A stretch of DNA of 64,000 nucleotides from Dichetophora obliterata (taxonomy: Eukaryota; Arthropoda; Insecta; Diptera; Sciomyzidae), in assembly GCA_963920525.1 (NCBI GenBank), contig OY986438.1:121868920-121932919 (forward strand), in the 5' to 3' direction. Of this stretch, positions 33,970-44,685 are shown in pieces. The notes under the pieces were generated by a model. That model ran no database searches. It saw only the letters and a program-made list of their open reading frames with translations, and was not told the DNA's origin. How positions within the stretch are numbered: the first letter of the stretch is position 1; every line of letters starts with the position of its first letter. The translations under genes were made by a program, and so were the position numbers.

Positions 33970-36307
33970 ATTTTTTTATTAAATCTGCGACTTTTTCCGA
34001 CTTATATAAATATTACAACAGTAGTTCATTTATTGAATAAATTTACTCTATATATTGATTTGTTAAAATGTATCCTTAATTTTAAATCTGTGCAATATTT
34101 CTGCTCCAATTGCTTAAATTACGCCCTCAGTTCATCACCAGTTTTCGCGCTTCCTCAAATGCTCCTCTCTATTTTTACTCTTAATTACCCACTCTTTATG
34201 CTCCTAAATATATATACTTTTTCCTGGTAACTAGTCCCTTACATGTGAACATTTTCTTGATGATGTTAATGAAATTGCGTTCCTCTCATTTGCATTGATG
34301 GAATGCATTAAAATGCCATCTTTGTTTAAAGCAATATCAAGCTATCTCACACCAACACTGAATAACTTTAATATATCCTTATCCCTTGGCATTTTTCTTC
34401 CGCGTTTAATTGTGCTGAACCGAACGATCGCTATCGCTATTTGGTGGCTCGAGTCATTGTTGGCTTGCCCCCTGATTGTTGCTGTTCGTGTCGTGTTTTG
34501 CGCTCTAGTCGCAAGTGTTGCCATTGCTGGCGTTACGGCTTCTGCTGTTGATACGTGACAATTTTTAATTGTCATGCGTGTGTGCATCCATCTGCGTTGT
34601 AATCAGTTGTACTTCGATTGCTGTTACTTCTGTGAATTTTTATGGTTGATTGATTTTTTGATTACATTGTTTATTTTATTACGTTTGTCAATGAAACTTT
34701 CATACCTTCCCTCTATACTTCCTTTTACTCGTCCGGTAGTGAGAGTGCAATGCATTGCATTGAGAGATATGGTATTGTCGGAGTCAATTTTGTATATATA
34801 GTTATTTAAATTTCTTTTACAGTTGGTATGCATATTAATTTTCATTGCAAAAAACTTGCTTTCTCCACACAATTCACACTCGAACTCATAGCTCAATGAC
34901 ACGCAATAGTAGTAACGAAGATATTGCTAAAAATTGTCACAAAAACTTATATTTCGCTTGATCTGTGGGTCCAAAGATTAAAGAAGACAATTACTTTATC
35001 AGACTTTAAAATAAACGTATGATCTTTCAGAAATGAAAAAAATTTAAGGTCACTGGACACTGTTTAAAATACATAAAGTATTTTATCGCAAAGTTTGTGC
35101 GAAAAACCTTCAATCTGAAAAGAATTGTCTAAAAGTTAATCAAGATCAATTATCTCTTGATCTATCAAAATTTATCCTTGATCAATATTTCAATCTTTTT
35201 CAGCGGTTACTCTGAAGATTTTGATGATTACAAGCAGAAGTCTATTCAAAGTATGCATCAAATGCTTGATAAATGAATGTACAGATGGAATACAAAACTA
35301 AGGATATATTTAAAGACGCTCCACACTAGAAAAAATTGACGTAAGCATTCGCAGCAAAGAGTTTCAGCAGCAGCACATAATGTCAAAGCATAGTTTTTAC
35401 CTCAAAACAACGCACATACAAATATTATATTTTTGATGTGCGATGGTGGTTATTTTTAGCTTTAAGGATACGGTAAAATATGTCAACGTTGCAAAACGGT
35501 TTGCAAGTCAACGCCAGAGGCGTTGCCTTTAGCGAATTTTTGTCATATTCGAAAACCACACAAATTCAAAAGATTAACCTAGAAATCTAATTACTGTGTG
35601 CAACGTCAGTCAAGAGGCGAAATAAAACACAAGCAAACAAGCACAAAGGCCCACAGAAATAACGACCATAAAAGACACATATACACATATATGCACACAC
35701 ACATTCACACAGAGATGTATATTTATAACATATAGTTAGTTCATATGTCTAGATAATAGCGCCATTTTGCCGACACGTCGCCCGTGCTATTTTAACTGAC
35801 GCAGTGAAATTGTTGATATTGTTTGTTGTTGGTGTTTTTTTTAATATAACTAGTGCTGTTATGATGTTGTTGGTGTTGTTTTGCTATTGTTGTTGCCATT
35901 ACTCTAAGCCTAGTATTGCAAAAAGTTGAAAAAAACTCCCATCAACTAACACCACAACAACATGAAAAGTGATATAATATAAGTTGTCATGTCGGAGGAA
36001 TAGTTACAACAAAATATATGAGCACGCGTGCGTGTTTCCGTTTGTTTATATGTTGTAAAAATGCCCAAAGGACATCAAATAATCATCAAGTAGTAAGCGG
36101 AGGCTTGCAGAGGCAAAGACAAGAAGAAGTTGCGGTGTGTGATGGCATGTTTTGTGTACAACAGCTTAAAACGATAAACACCTAAATTATATAGTTAATA
36201 TGGTCAACAGGGCTGACACACAACTGTAGAAAATTTAATGAAGTTGTGTTAAACCATTTTATTTGCAATAAAAAGTGAACAAATGGTTTGAAAGTTTAAC
36301 TTAATTA
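33970..36307. other. Higher-complexity spacer, possibly host single-copy DNA
   Basis: This stretch lacks obvious TE structure. It contains (TTG)n words near 35820-35890, CA-rich runs near 35690-35710 and mixed-complexity sequence near 34380-34620. Overlapping open frames on both strands at 34295-34587 (87 and 81 codons) have no domain and no codon pattern I trust. It looks like intron or upstream DNA of a fly gene, with nothing I can annotate. Confidence 0.4.
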
Positions 36308-37168
36308 CACTGTGTCACCGATTCGGCCTTTAAAAAAGTTTCTGCCAAATTCCGAGAGGGGGACATCCTGTAATTTATCGCGACTAGCCCGACCTCTCAA
36401 TTCCATCACAATTTTATTTTTTTTAAATTTTTAATAGGTTGTGAGAATTAAATAACAAAATGTACTTTTGTTCAATAGAGTAAATGTAGAATGTGCCAAA
36501 CAATTTTTGAAAAAATATATAAAAATTGTTTCCCGCAATGAAGAAATTAATTTTTAATAAATTTTGCACAAATGTGTTTCTTTATTTTTTAAAAATAGTA
36601 AGCAACGAAAATCCTTAATTTTTTTAGAGGAATCGTTTTACACAATTTGTACATTTTTAAAAAAAAATCTTTTGCCACAGTAAATACTACGTTTAATTCT
36701 GTAGAACAAAAATGCAATTTGATTTTAATTGTGAGCTTTTTAGATCAAGTAAGTTTAAAGAAGGCATCAACAAAGACTGCAACTCTGTACAAAGTCGATC
36801 ACACAGCAGACTTGACAGAACTGTTTCGGAGGCTGCAAAGCCTCCATTGTTGTTGTGAATGCCTTCTTCAAATTTACTTGATCTAAAAAGCTCACAATTA
36901 AAAACATATAAAAATTCAAAGAATAGATTTCAAGTAATTATGTAATTGAAAATGCATTTTGTTTTTAAACTCTCACAACCTTAGCACATGTAAGAAATTG
37001 TTAAATGACGGAATAGCAGAATTGCTACTTTTTAACTTTTAAAATTTTTCAAATACATAAATAAATAGATGGAAGTGAGAGGTTGGACTAGTCGCGATAT
37101 AATCACAAGATGTCCCCTGCCGAAATTTCTAAGAATTTTGGCTAAAACTTTTTGGTGGTCACACCGTG
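36308..37168. mobile_element. 0.86-kb nested foldback element
   Basis: The ends are CACTGTGTCACC on the left and CACGGTGTGACC when the right is inverted. Pairing continues inward through TCGCGACTAG and CCTCTCA plus TTCCATC blocks (about 36384-36410 against 37068-37100). AGGTTGTGAGA and AACAAAATG blocks also pair. At the centre a second, nearly perfect inverted repeat pairs 36720-36772 with 36852-36906, around TTTAGATCAAGTAA. No transposase. The flanking TTAATTA and TTATTTA are similar but not an exact duplication. Confidence 0.7.
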
Positions 37169-37305
37169 TTATTTAACATAAACATTAACATAGATATTAA
37201 GTACAACAATATAATATAATAACATTAATATTAGCAGTTACTTCATTAACTTTAACATAAGCTTAAAAGTTAACATTTATGTAAACACAACATTAATGTA
37301 TACAT

Positions 37306-37450
37306 TAACGTTAACTTTAACGTTAACATTAACATTAACATTAACATTAACATTAACATTAACATTAACATTAACATTAACATTAACATTAACATTAACA
37401 TTAAAATTAACATTAAAATTAAAATTAAAATTAACATTAACGTTAACGTT
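37306..37450. repeat. (AACATT)n hexanucleotide microsatellite
   Basis: More than twenty units of ACATTA/AACATT run in series, with single-base variants (ACGTTA, AAATTA) at the edges. A sparser, decayed field of the same word occurs at 44770-44900. The apparent Met-Leu repeat protein on the other strand is an artefact of this repeat. Confidence 0.95.
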
Positions 37451-37531
37451 AATATTAACATAAAACGCATTTATAAAAATTACTTTAAAAATAATTATTT
37501 TGAAAGTTTTTTCTAAATGACCTTGTTATTT

Positions 37532-37947
37532 ATTATGTTGATTTTATATGATTTAAATACAAATTCTAAATGTTTGATAGTTTAAATCATGCTTGATTTT
37601 AAACACAAATTCTAGTTGTTTGATAGTTTAAAGTCGTTTATTGATCTTTAGGTCAATTTAGCTTTAGGAATGGCGTATCACAAAGATTTCTGATGAAGCC
37701 TTTAGCAGGGCCGAAATTGTAATAAAATCAGCTAGTGATTTTTTCCTTTTCATATTGAAAAAGTTGTTGTTGTTGTTGTTTCTTTAGAAAGATTCGTTAA
37801 AACAATTTATTGTTCTAACTTTGATCTAAAGCTCAATAAACGATTTTAAACTATCAAACAACTACAATTTGTATTTAAAATCAAGTATGATTTAAGCTAT
37901 CAAACATTTAAAATTTGTATTTAAATCATGTAAAATCAACATAATAA
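37532..37947. repeat. Inverted repeat with about 130-bp arms
   Basis: The left arm from 37532 (ATGATTTAAATACAAATT, TGTTTGATAGTTTAAA, GTCGTTTATTGATCTTTAG) pairs with the right arm ending at 37947. Within each arm the TGTTTGATAGTTTAAA word occurs twice. The loop holds a (TTG)n run near 37764-37780. No coding. Confidence 0.8.
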
Positions 37948-38443
37948 TTATTTTTTTAACATTTTTAAGATTCCTTGCATTGAAACTTTGTCTTTGCTTT
38001 GCATTTTTTTTTCTACATTGCATTTTTTTTAAATATGCATAAAAACAGTGAATATTCTTACTGTTTTACCAAACTAAAAACATCTCTTTCGCCGATGGAA
38101 TAATTTCTGGAATAATTAAAAAAAATTTAGCAACGGTGGAAAGCAAACTGCTGGTTAGTGGATTCAAAATTCTTAAAATTTGCTTGCTAACACCAACTTT
38201 TTTCAAATAGTTCGCTTAGTTCCTTTGATTTTGGAGACCTTCATTTTCAGCCAACGTTTCAGTTTTCTACGGTCACGGAATAACAGGTAGCAAAGAAAGT
38301 AATGAGCATTAAATTCAATTCTGTTGGTGAAGACGGTATAAATATAAAATTCATAAAAATTATATTATCTCATATCCTTATCTCTTTAGAGCACATAATT
38401 AACCACTGCTTTGCTGTATCTTCGTTTCCAGCATCATAGAAAA
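37948..38443. other. Spacer, nothing recognised
   Basis: AT-rich unique-looking sequence between the inverted repeat and the palindromic cluster. Confidence 0.5.
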
Positions 38444-39706
38444 ATGCCTTAGTAATACCAATTGCGAAGATAACAGCAGCTTGGGAGGCCAAGGACTTCA
38501 GGCCTGTAAGCATTCTGCCGTGTCTATTCGAGTCCAAATGTATGACCGACCCCCACTTACTTTGGAGGGCCGATCCACCCATATATATACTGGCATCCAA
38601 AGCTAGTGGGGGTCGGTCATACATTTGGAGTCGATTGGGGCACTCTAAATGGGTCAAAGAGGGGTTTTTCAAAATTTGATCCTACGGGACAAAAGTCATA
38701 AGTTTGGATATTAGAATTCGTTTTAGAGGTATAGTTCCTCGGGCAAAGTTTCTTATTTTGATCTCTTGAATACGATTTTCACTGAGCAATGGGCGATTTT
38801 TAAATCGACTCGCCCTAGTATATATATATTTATATATAAATGCCTTAGTAATGCCAATTGCGAAGATAACAGCAGCTTGGGAGGCCAAGGACTTCTGGCC
38901 TGTAAGCATTCTGCCGTGTCTATTCGAGTCCAAATGTATGACCCACCCTCACTTACTTTGGAGGGCCGATCCACCCATATATATACTGGCATGGGTGGAT
39001 CGGCCCTCCAAAGTAAGTCGGTCATACATTTGGACTCGAATAGACACGGCAGAATGCTTACAGGCCAGAAGTCCTTGGCCTCCGAAGCTGCTGTTATCTT
39101 CGCAATTGGCATTACTAAGGCATTTATATATATAAATATACATATATTAGGGCGGGTCGATTTAAAAATCGCCCATTGCTCAGTGAAAATCGTATTCTAG
39201 GGATCAAAATAAGAAACTTTGCCCGAGGAACTATACCTCTAAAACGAATTCTAATGCCCAAACTTATGACTTTTGTCATATATATACTGGCATATATATA
39301 CTGGCATGGGTGGATCGGCCCTCCAAAGTAAGTCGGGGTAGGTCACACATTTGGACTCGAATAGACACGGCAGAATGCTTACAGGCCAGAAGTCCTTGGC
39401 CTCCCAAGCTGCTGTTATCTTCGCAATTAGCATTACTAAGGCATTTATATATATAAATATATATATATTAGGGCGGGTCGATTTAAAAATCGCCCATTGC
39501 TCAGTGAAAATCGTATTCTAGGGATCAAAATAAGAAACTTTGCCCGAGGAACTATACCTCTAAAACGAATTCTAATGCCCCAACTTATGACTTTTGTCCC
39601 GTAGGATCAAATTTTGAAAAACCCCTCTTTGACCCATTTAGAGTGCCCCAATCGACTCCAAATGTATGACCGACCCCCACTAGCTTTGGAGGGCCGATCC
39701 ACCCAT
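38444..39706. repeat. Palindromic cluster of three repeat modules in both orientations
   Basis: Module A (GCCTTAGTAATGCCAATTG ... GTCCAAATGTATGACC, about 130 bp) appears forward at 38444 and 38840, and inverted at 38994-39122 and 39304-39446. Module B (TTTCACTGAGCAATGGGCGA plus ATCGACTCGCCC, about 80-100 bp) appears one way at 38742-38820 and the other way at 39149-39245 and 39471-39570. Module C (CCCCACTAGCTTTGGA plus GGGGCACTCTAAATGGGT) brackets the whole at 38590-38660 and 39610-39700 in opposite orientation. The order is A-C-B-A, then inverted A-B-A-B-C, which is a large palindrome with one arm internally duplicated. TATATATACTGGCAT lies at several joints. Open frames through it are by-products of the repeated GC-richer modules. 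Confidence 0.85.
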
Positions 39707-40281
39707 GCCAGTGGCAACCCCATTTCGCTGATATTTTCATGTAAAGTGCCAAAAATTGTGATTTTTTAAATGTTTGTATGGGGAACCCCCAGGGGGGTTT
39801 CGGGGGGTGTGCCATTAGCAAATATGTATATTAGGGGTGTTCTTATTTTGAAATATCGGATTTTTATAAACCGCCGGGCAGATTCTTGTTCCTTTTATAT
39901 TAAAATGGTGAATAAAACAAATCTGGAGTAAATCCGATATGTTTTAGTGGACCCGGAAACGACATCAAATATTGGAATTTTTCAAATATAAAATGTGGCA
40001 CGTTACCCCAAATGAGGTATGTGAAATATCAATTATAAGCCAAAATAAATGTTTTCTGTTATGCAAAAAGTCCACTCCATAAAATAGACCTTTTTTAAGT
40101 TAAAAAATATAGGTGGCTAACCTAAACCGCAATCCACTTTATCACTCTACCAACTATAGTAGTTATTATTGAAGCTTTAAAAGTATATGCGATTCGAAAA
40201 AGAATGTATTGTTTGGAACACTACTGTTTGCGTAGACTTTTCCTGGAAATTATCTATTTCTCAACGAGAGACGCTGATGAT

Positions 40282-40436
40282 CAGGCGCGGATCCAGAGGG
40301 GGTCAGGGGGTTCATAACCCTCCCCCCCGCAAAAAAACAGCCCAGTTTGCTTTGATTATTTGGTTAGTTTTTTTATTTTTGATTTTTTTTTCAATCCTGC
40401 GACCCCCTCCCCCTCAAAAAAATAGATCAGCCCCTG
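40282..40436. mobile_element. 155-bp hAT-type MITE nested in the larger element
   Basis: The ends CAGGCGCGGATCCAG and, inverted, CAGCAGGGGCTGATC-type are related, with G/C-runs just inside. CTGATGAT (40274-40281) and CTGGTGAT (40437-40444) flank it as an 8-bp duplication with one mismatch. It has no coding capacity and lies in the 5' non-coding region of the 4.5-kb hAT element. Confidence 0.65.
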
Positions 40437-40479
40437 CTGGTGATAACGGGTGTTGGAGATTTATTTTATTTATTTACTA

Positions 40480-41065
40480 GCAGGTCACTGTTGTCCGCGG
40501 CTTCGCCACGGACGTTTTTTTATCAATCTCCTTAACTCCTTAAAGACGGGACAATTTTTTCACACATGTGCTAATTTTTACCTAATTTTGGTTTTGACTA
40601 ATTTTTATGTGCTACGGTTAGTTTTGCGACATCCGACTTAGTGATGCGATATGGCATCTCGTTTTGTTTTGTTTTGTTTTGTTTTGTTTAGGAGCGCCGC
40701 TCTGCATTTATATGTATCTCACTTTATGCTTTGTTCGAGGCTCATCATTTTTTTTTTGTTGCGCTGTGCTAGCTGAGCACGAAGAGAAAGAGAAAAATAG
40801 AGAGCAACATGGAGTTTATTGAAACTCTCGCAACACAAACGCGTCAAGAGCCAACGAATAAGCAATGCGTCGCAGCTGGGATGATTTCATAAAAAACTTA
40901 ATAACTTAAATAAATATACTTAATATTAAAATTTCGAAAGAAAAATACCCCTATCTAAATCTGTAGCACAAATATGATATTTTAAAAAAATTTTCATTAA
41001 AATCGGACCAGTACCTTTGGAGTAAAGTCGTAACTTTAAATGTTCACTTCAATTTTATATAATAG
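40480..41065. other. Repeat-like segment of unknown type
   Basis: The segment opens with ACTAGCAGGTCACTG and a GTCCGCGGCTTCGCCACGGA block and ends with ATATAATAGTATAGATA. This combination of a GC-rich head and a TATAGTATAGAT-like tail recalls dispersed insect repeats, but I cannot name the class. Part of it may simply be the 5' region of the enclosing hAT element. Confidence 0.3.
40661..40688. repeat. (GTTTT)n microsatellite
   Basis: Five to six GTTTT units in a row. Confidence 0.9.
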
Positions 41066-41257
41066 TATAGATAATATTTTTAATTATTTTACTAATTTTA
41101 TTTTATTTCATTAATTTCATTTTATTTACGGTAGTATTTACCATCATTTTCATTTATTTAAGTATTTTATCTTAAAACTGTAAAAGAGGGAATCACCCTA
41201 ACATAGAAATATATTGTTCTACGACACCACAACAACAACATCAAGTAATGATGTTTC

Positions 41258-41440
41258 TTGTCGTTTGGCTCCAACAGTCACCGGTCCGATAATGCTGTTG
41301 TTGTTGTTTTGTCTCATCATTCGTCGGTCCCAACTATCGTTTGGTTTGTCTCGATCAGTTGCCGGTCCGCTACTACTGTTATTGTTGTTGTTTTGGTTCA
41401 TCAGTTGGCGGTCCCAACTGGCGTTTCGTTGTCTTGTCAG
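41258..41440. repeat. Imperfect tandem repeat upstream of the transposase
   Basis: Units of roughly 80-100 bp each contain a CCGGTCCG word, a TGTTGTTGTTGTTTTG run and GGCGGTCCCAACT or GTCGGTCCCAACT. Two full units and a partial one precede the transposase start by about 200 bp, so they could hold binding or promoter elements of the transposon; that is inference. Confidence 0.6.
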
Positions 41441-41647
41441 TCGCTGCATCTGTCGTACATATGCATGCACTGGCATTTCCTAACATTATCAGGAAAACGG
41501 CAAATGTCATTGTTGAAAAATCCGTAGTTCAGTTGATTTTTTCATTTGTAATGTGAGTGTTGATCGGAGTGTAATGAGTTCTAAACAGTGAAATTAATTA
41601 ATTTGTAATTCAAGTGGTGTTTTCAGTATACATGTATAACAATTAAT

Positions 41648-44057
41648 ATGTCCAAAATATCATCGAAATCTACTACTGAAGAAGCACCAAGCACTTCAAT
41701 CGTTACAACACGTAAATCCATTGAAAATTTACAGAAAATCGACTTAATAGGGAATGTTTCTCACCAAATTACTGGCGCAAAGCTTCCGTCAAATCGTCAG
41801 GTCTTGCAAGTCCTATTCTACAATATGCGTTTTGTAAATCTTTCAGCAAAGCAAAGTGCAAAATTGGCAATCGATGCAGTTCAAATATTTTGGCATCAAG
41901 CACGTATACCGATTCGAGAAGGGCATAAGTGTATTGAAAAATTACTAAAATTATATGAAAAGTGGAAAAATTTTCAAAAAACAATCTCTGGGAAAAGATC
42001 AAATGCCCAAAAACAAGCCGTTGAAACATTTGTTGAACATCTGGATGAGTTATTTGATATTGCCGCCGCCGATGCACTAGTCCAAATTGTTATTGTGGAA
42101 GATAGGCAGTTTCTAGAAATGCAAAGACAAAAAGGACGCCCTGGTTGCATGGCTGGCGTGGATATGGCTTTATGAGACCGAGAAAGAAAAGCACAGGAAC
42201 GAAAAGATAAAAAAGCTGCGCGAAAAAGGAAGTACGAAGAAGAAAAATCGAGTCAAGCAGGTATGTTTTTTATATTAATACATTTTAGATTTGACCGTCC
42301 AGTTTTCTATAGACGTTTCTCAACTTATGGAGTGGTCTGATGAAGATAGTGTTGTCAACTTACCGGTTAACGACACATCTATTGACAAGGAAAACCTAAG
42401 CTCAAACTCTGTGTTAGGCCAAAAACGGGGTCGCAAAAGTTTTATTACAGCTCGGTTAGTAGCAGCGCTAGACAATGCCAAAGTGTCTGATGGAATGGCA
42501 GTTCACATCCTTATAGCAGCAGCAGAGGCATTAGGACATCATGTAGAGGACCTTGTCATTAATCGTTCAACTATTCATCGTTTACACCAAGAAAATCGTA
42601 TAAAAGAATCTAATGAAATTACGACTGGATTTAAAGACAATGTAAGTTGATTTTTAAAAATGTTTCAAAAAAAGGATTTTTAGCAGAATCTCATTACTAT
42701 TTATAGTTTAGTAAAATTGGTTCACTGGTAGCTCATTTCGACGGAAAGTTTATGAAAGATTTGATTGGATCCACAAAAGTTGAGCGGATTGCAATTTTGG
42801 TTAGCTACAACGGCACATCAAAGTTTCTTGGTGCACCAAAAGTGGAATCTTCAACTGGCAAAAATATTGCAGACGCAGTTTATGAAGTTCTAGTTAAATG
42901 GAATATTGTTTATCGAGTAAGCGGCTTCTCATACGATACAACGTCTACAAATACTGGTATCAACACAGGCGCTGCTGTTCTCTTGGAAAAAAAAATTGGA
43001 CGTAGTGTAATCAACCTACCTTGCCGCCACCATGTGTATGAGATTATATTGCGCAGCGTTTTCGAAACCAAATTATATTCAACCTCTGCTCCAGAAGTTT
43101 CAATATTTGAAAGATTTGCAAAATCATGGCCAGGTTTTAAGAAAGAATTATTCAGAAGTGGCAATGAAGATACAACTGTTTGTCTACAAATAAGTCCATC
43201 TGAACGTGAAAATTGTGTAAAGTTTTGTTTTGATCAACTGACTAAATCTCAAAATCGAGAAGACTATACAGAACTGTTACAGTTGGTCTTAATCTTTCTT
43301 GGCGCAGAACGGTATAATTTTCGAACGCCAGGTCCAACTAGTCATGCACGCTGGATGTCAAAAGCAATATATTCTTTAAAAATATTTCTATTCCGTGACC
43401 AATTCTCACTTACGAAAAATGAATCAAATGGATTACGTGATATATGTATTTTTCTAGTAAAACTTTATATTAAAACCTGGTTCAGATGTACGAATGCCAT
43501 AGACGCAGCGCTTCAAGATTTGACCTTCATTCAAGGTGCTATAAAGTATTCTGAAACCAGCACAGAAATCTCAGCAGTAATACTTAAAAAATTTAGCCAC
43601 CATTTATGGTATATTTCTGAGGAAACAATAGCTCTAGCCTTTTTCGATTCAAATATATCTTTTGAAGAAAAACGTAACATGGTTGAAAAACTTAAATTAA
43701 AAGAACCAACGGTGAAATTAAAAAATGGGCGATCCTATTTCAACTTAAAAGACTTCGAAAGATACTCCATAAGTGATTTTGTATCAGAGAAAACAAAGTG
43801 TTTCTTCAGTCGATTTAATTTATCCCTGGAATTTCTAGAGTTTGATCCTTCAACTTGGGAAACGTCGTTTGAATTTGAGGAAGGCTGGACATTCTGTAAG
43901 GATTAACATGTGTTGTAAATGATACAGCAGAGAGAGGAGTTAAATTCATTCAAGATTTTAATAGAATATTAACAAATGATGAAGAGGAAAAACAACTGCT
44001 GCTCCAGGTTGTTGAGGCATATAGACACAAATATCCATCGTATAAAAAATCGGATCT
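41648..44057 (+). pseudogene. Orphan hAT-like transposase, near-complete, 3 exons
   Basis: An ATG at 41648 opens exon 1. It has the family signature LPSNRQVLQVLFYNMRF, an IFWHQARIPIREGHKCIEKL helix, and KGRPGCMAGVDMAL. An in-frame TGA at 42173-42175 is followed in the same frame by a lysine/arginine-rich tract ending at 42260. A 28-nt GT-AG gap (42261-42288) joins in frame to exon 2 (42289-42641), with an acidic start, KRGRKSFITARLVAALD and VINRSTIHRLHQENR. A clean 65-nt intron (42642-42706, GTAAGT...TATAG) leads to exon 3. Exon 3 contains LVAHFDGKF, FSYDTTSTNTG, LPCRHHVYEIIL (hAT-like Cys/His block), ARWMSKAIYSLKIFLF, VKLYIKTWF and SHHLWYISEETIALAFFD. After the stop at 43906 a frameshift continues the tail with VVNDTAERGVKFI and LLLQVVEAYRHKYPS. 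About 785 codons in all. I know closely similar proteins as unnamed arthropod proteins. Confidence 0.82.
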
Positions 44058-44367
44058 AATAATACATCCCATAATATCAAGGTGTATATATCCAGAAAAC
44101 TATTCCCTACTTCATTTTGATTTTTTTATGTTTACCAAAATTATAAAAATATTTTTCGAAAAAAATTTTCAAAATTGCCCATGTTGTTTTATTTATTCGC
44201 ATAGAGGCATATTGAAGTCGTTTCCGGGTCCACTAAAAGTTATCGGATTCGTTCAATATTTAAGTTATATCATTTTTTAATATAAAGGAACAAAAATCTG
44301 CCCGGCGAAATGAATTCAGAACACTTTGAAATTTCGCCATACAAATAAGAACACCTCTAATGTATAT

Positions 44368-44653
44368 ATATATATATCTAAGCTTTTTAAATAGTTATAG
44401 TTTATGTATTCAATATGAAAAATCTTTGTTACTTTTTACCTTTAATCCTGCTTTGATAACCTTATTAGAAGTCGCTAAAAGTTAACTATAAAAGTTTTCG
44501 TGTCTTAATGTTATGTAAATAGCAATCAAAAAATTTTCTTTTGTACTCATGTACATGGCTTTATTACTTATTCCCTTGTTGTTCAAACACATTTAAATAT
44601 AATTTTTTTATTGAAAAATTAGAATAAAAACTAACAATGAAAGACATTCCACA

Positions 44654-44685
<32 letters not shown>

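Larger units (their letters stand above)
39832..44359 (+). mobile_element. hAT-type transposon of an orphan transposase family, 8-bp TSD
   Basis: The 8-bp direct repeat ATGTATAT lies immediately outside both ends (39824-39831 and 44360-44367). The left end reads TAGGGGTGTTCTTATTTTG; the right end inverted reads TAGAGGTGTTCTTATTTG. The inverted repeats continue with interruptions for about 145 bp and share CGCCGGGCAGAT, TTGTTCCTTT and TTTTAGTGGACCCGGAAACG. Length is 4,528 bp. The element carries one multi-exon transposase gene on the plus strand, and its 5' part contains a 155-bp MITE and a tandem repeat. Terminal form and duplication length place it in the hAT superfamily. Confidence 0.9.

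Noticed and set aside
34295..34587. Two overlapping opposite-strand frames of 87 and 81 codons in higher-complexity DNA
   Set aside because: No domain, no splice context and no reason to prefer either strand; kept only as possible host single-copy sequence.
37306..37450. Telomere-type repeat
   Set aside because: AACATT is not a known insect telomere repeat (flies lack TTAGG), and the tract is short and internal.
37270..37470. 66-codon Met-Leu repeat protein on the minus strand
   Set aside because: It is the translation of the (AACATT)n microsatellite and has no other sequence content.
38370..39433. Several 60-144 codon frames sharing AKITAA-EAKDFWPVSILPCLF
   Set aside because: The frames appear in both orientations because the underlying modules are palindromic. 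No homology is recognised, and different copies are open in different frames.
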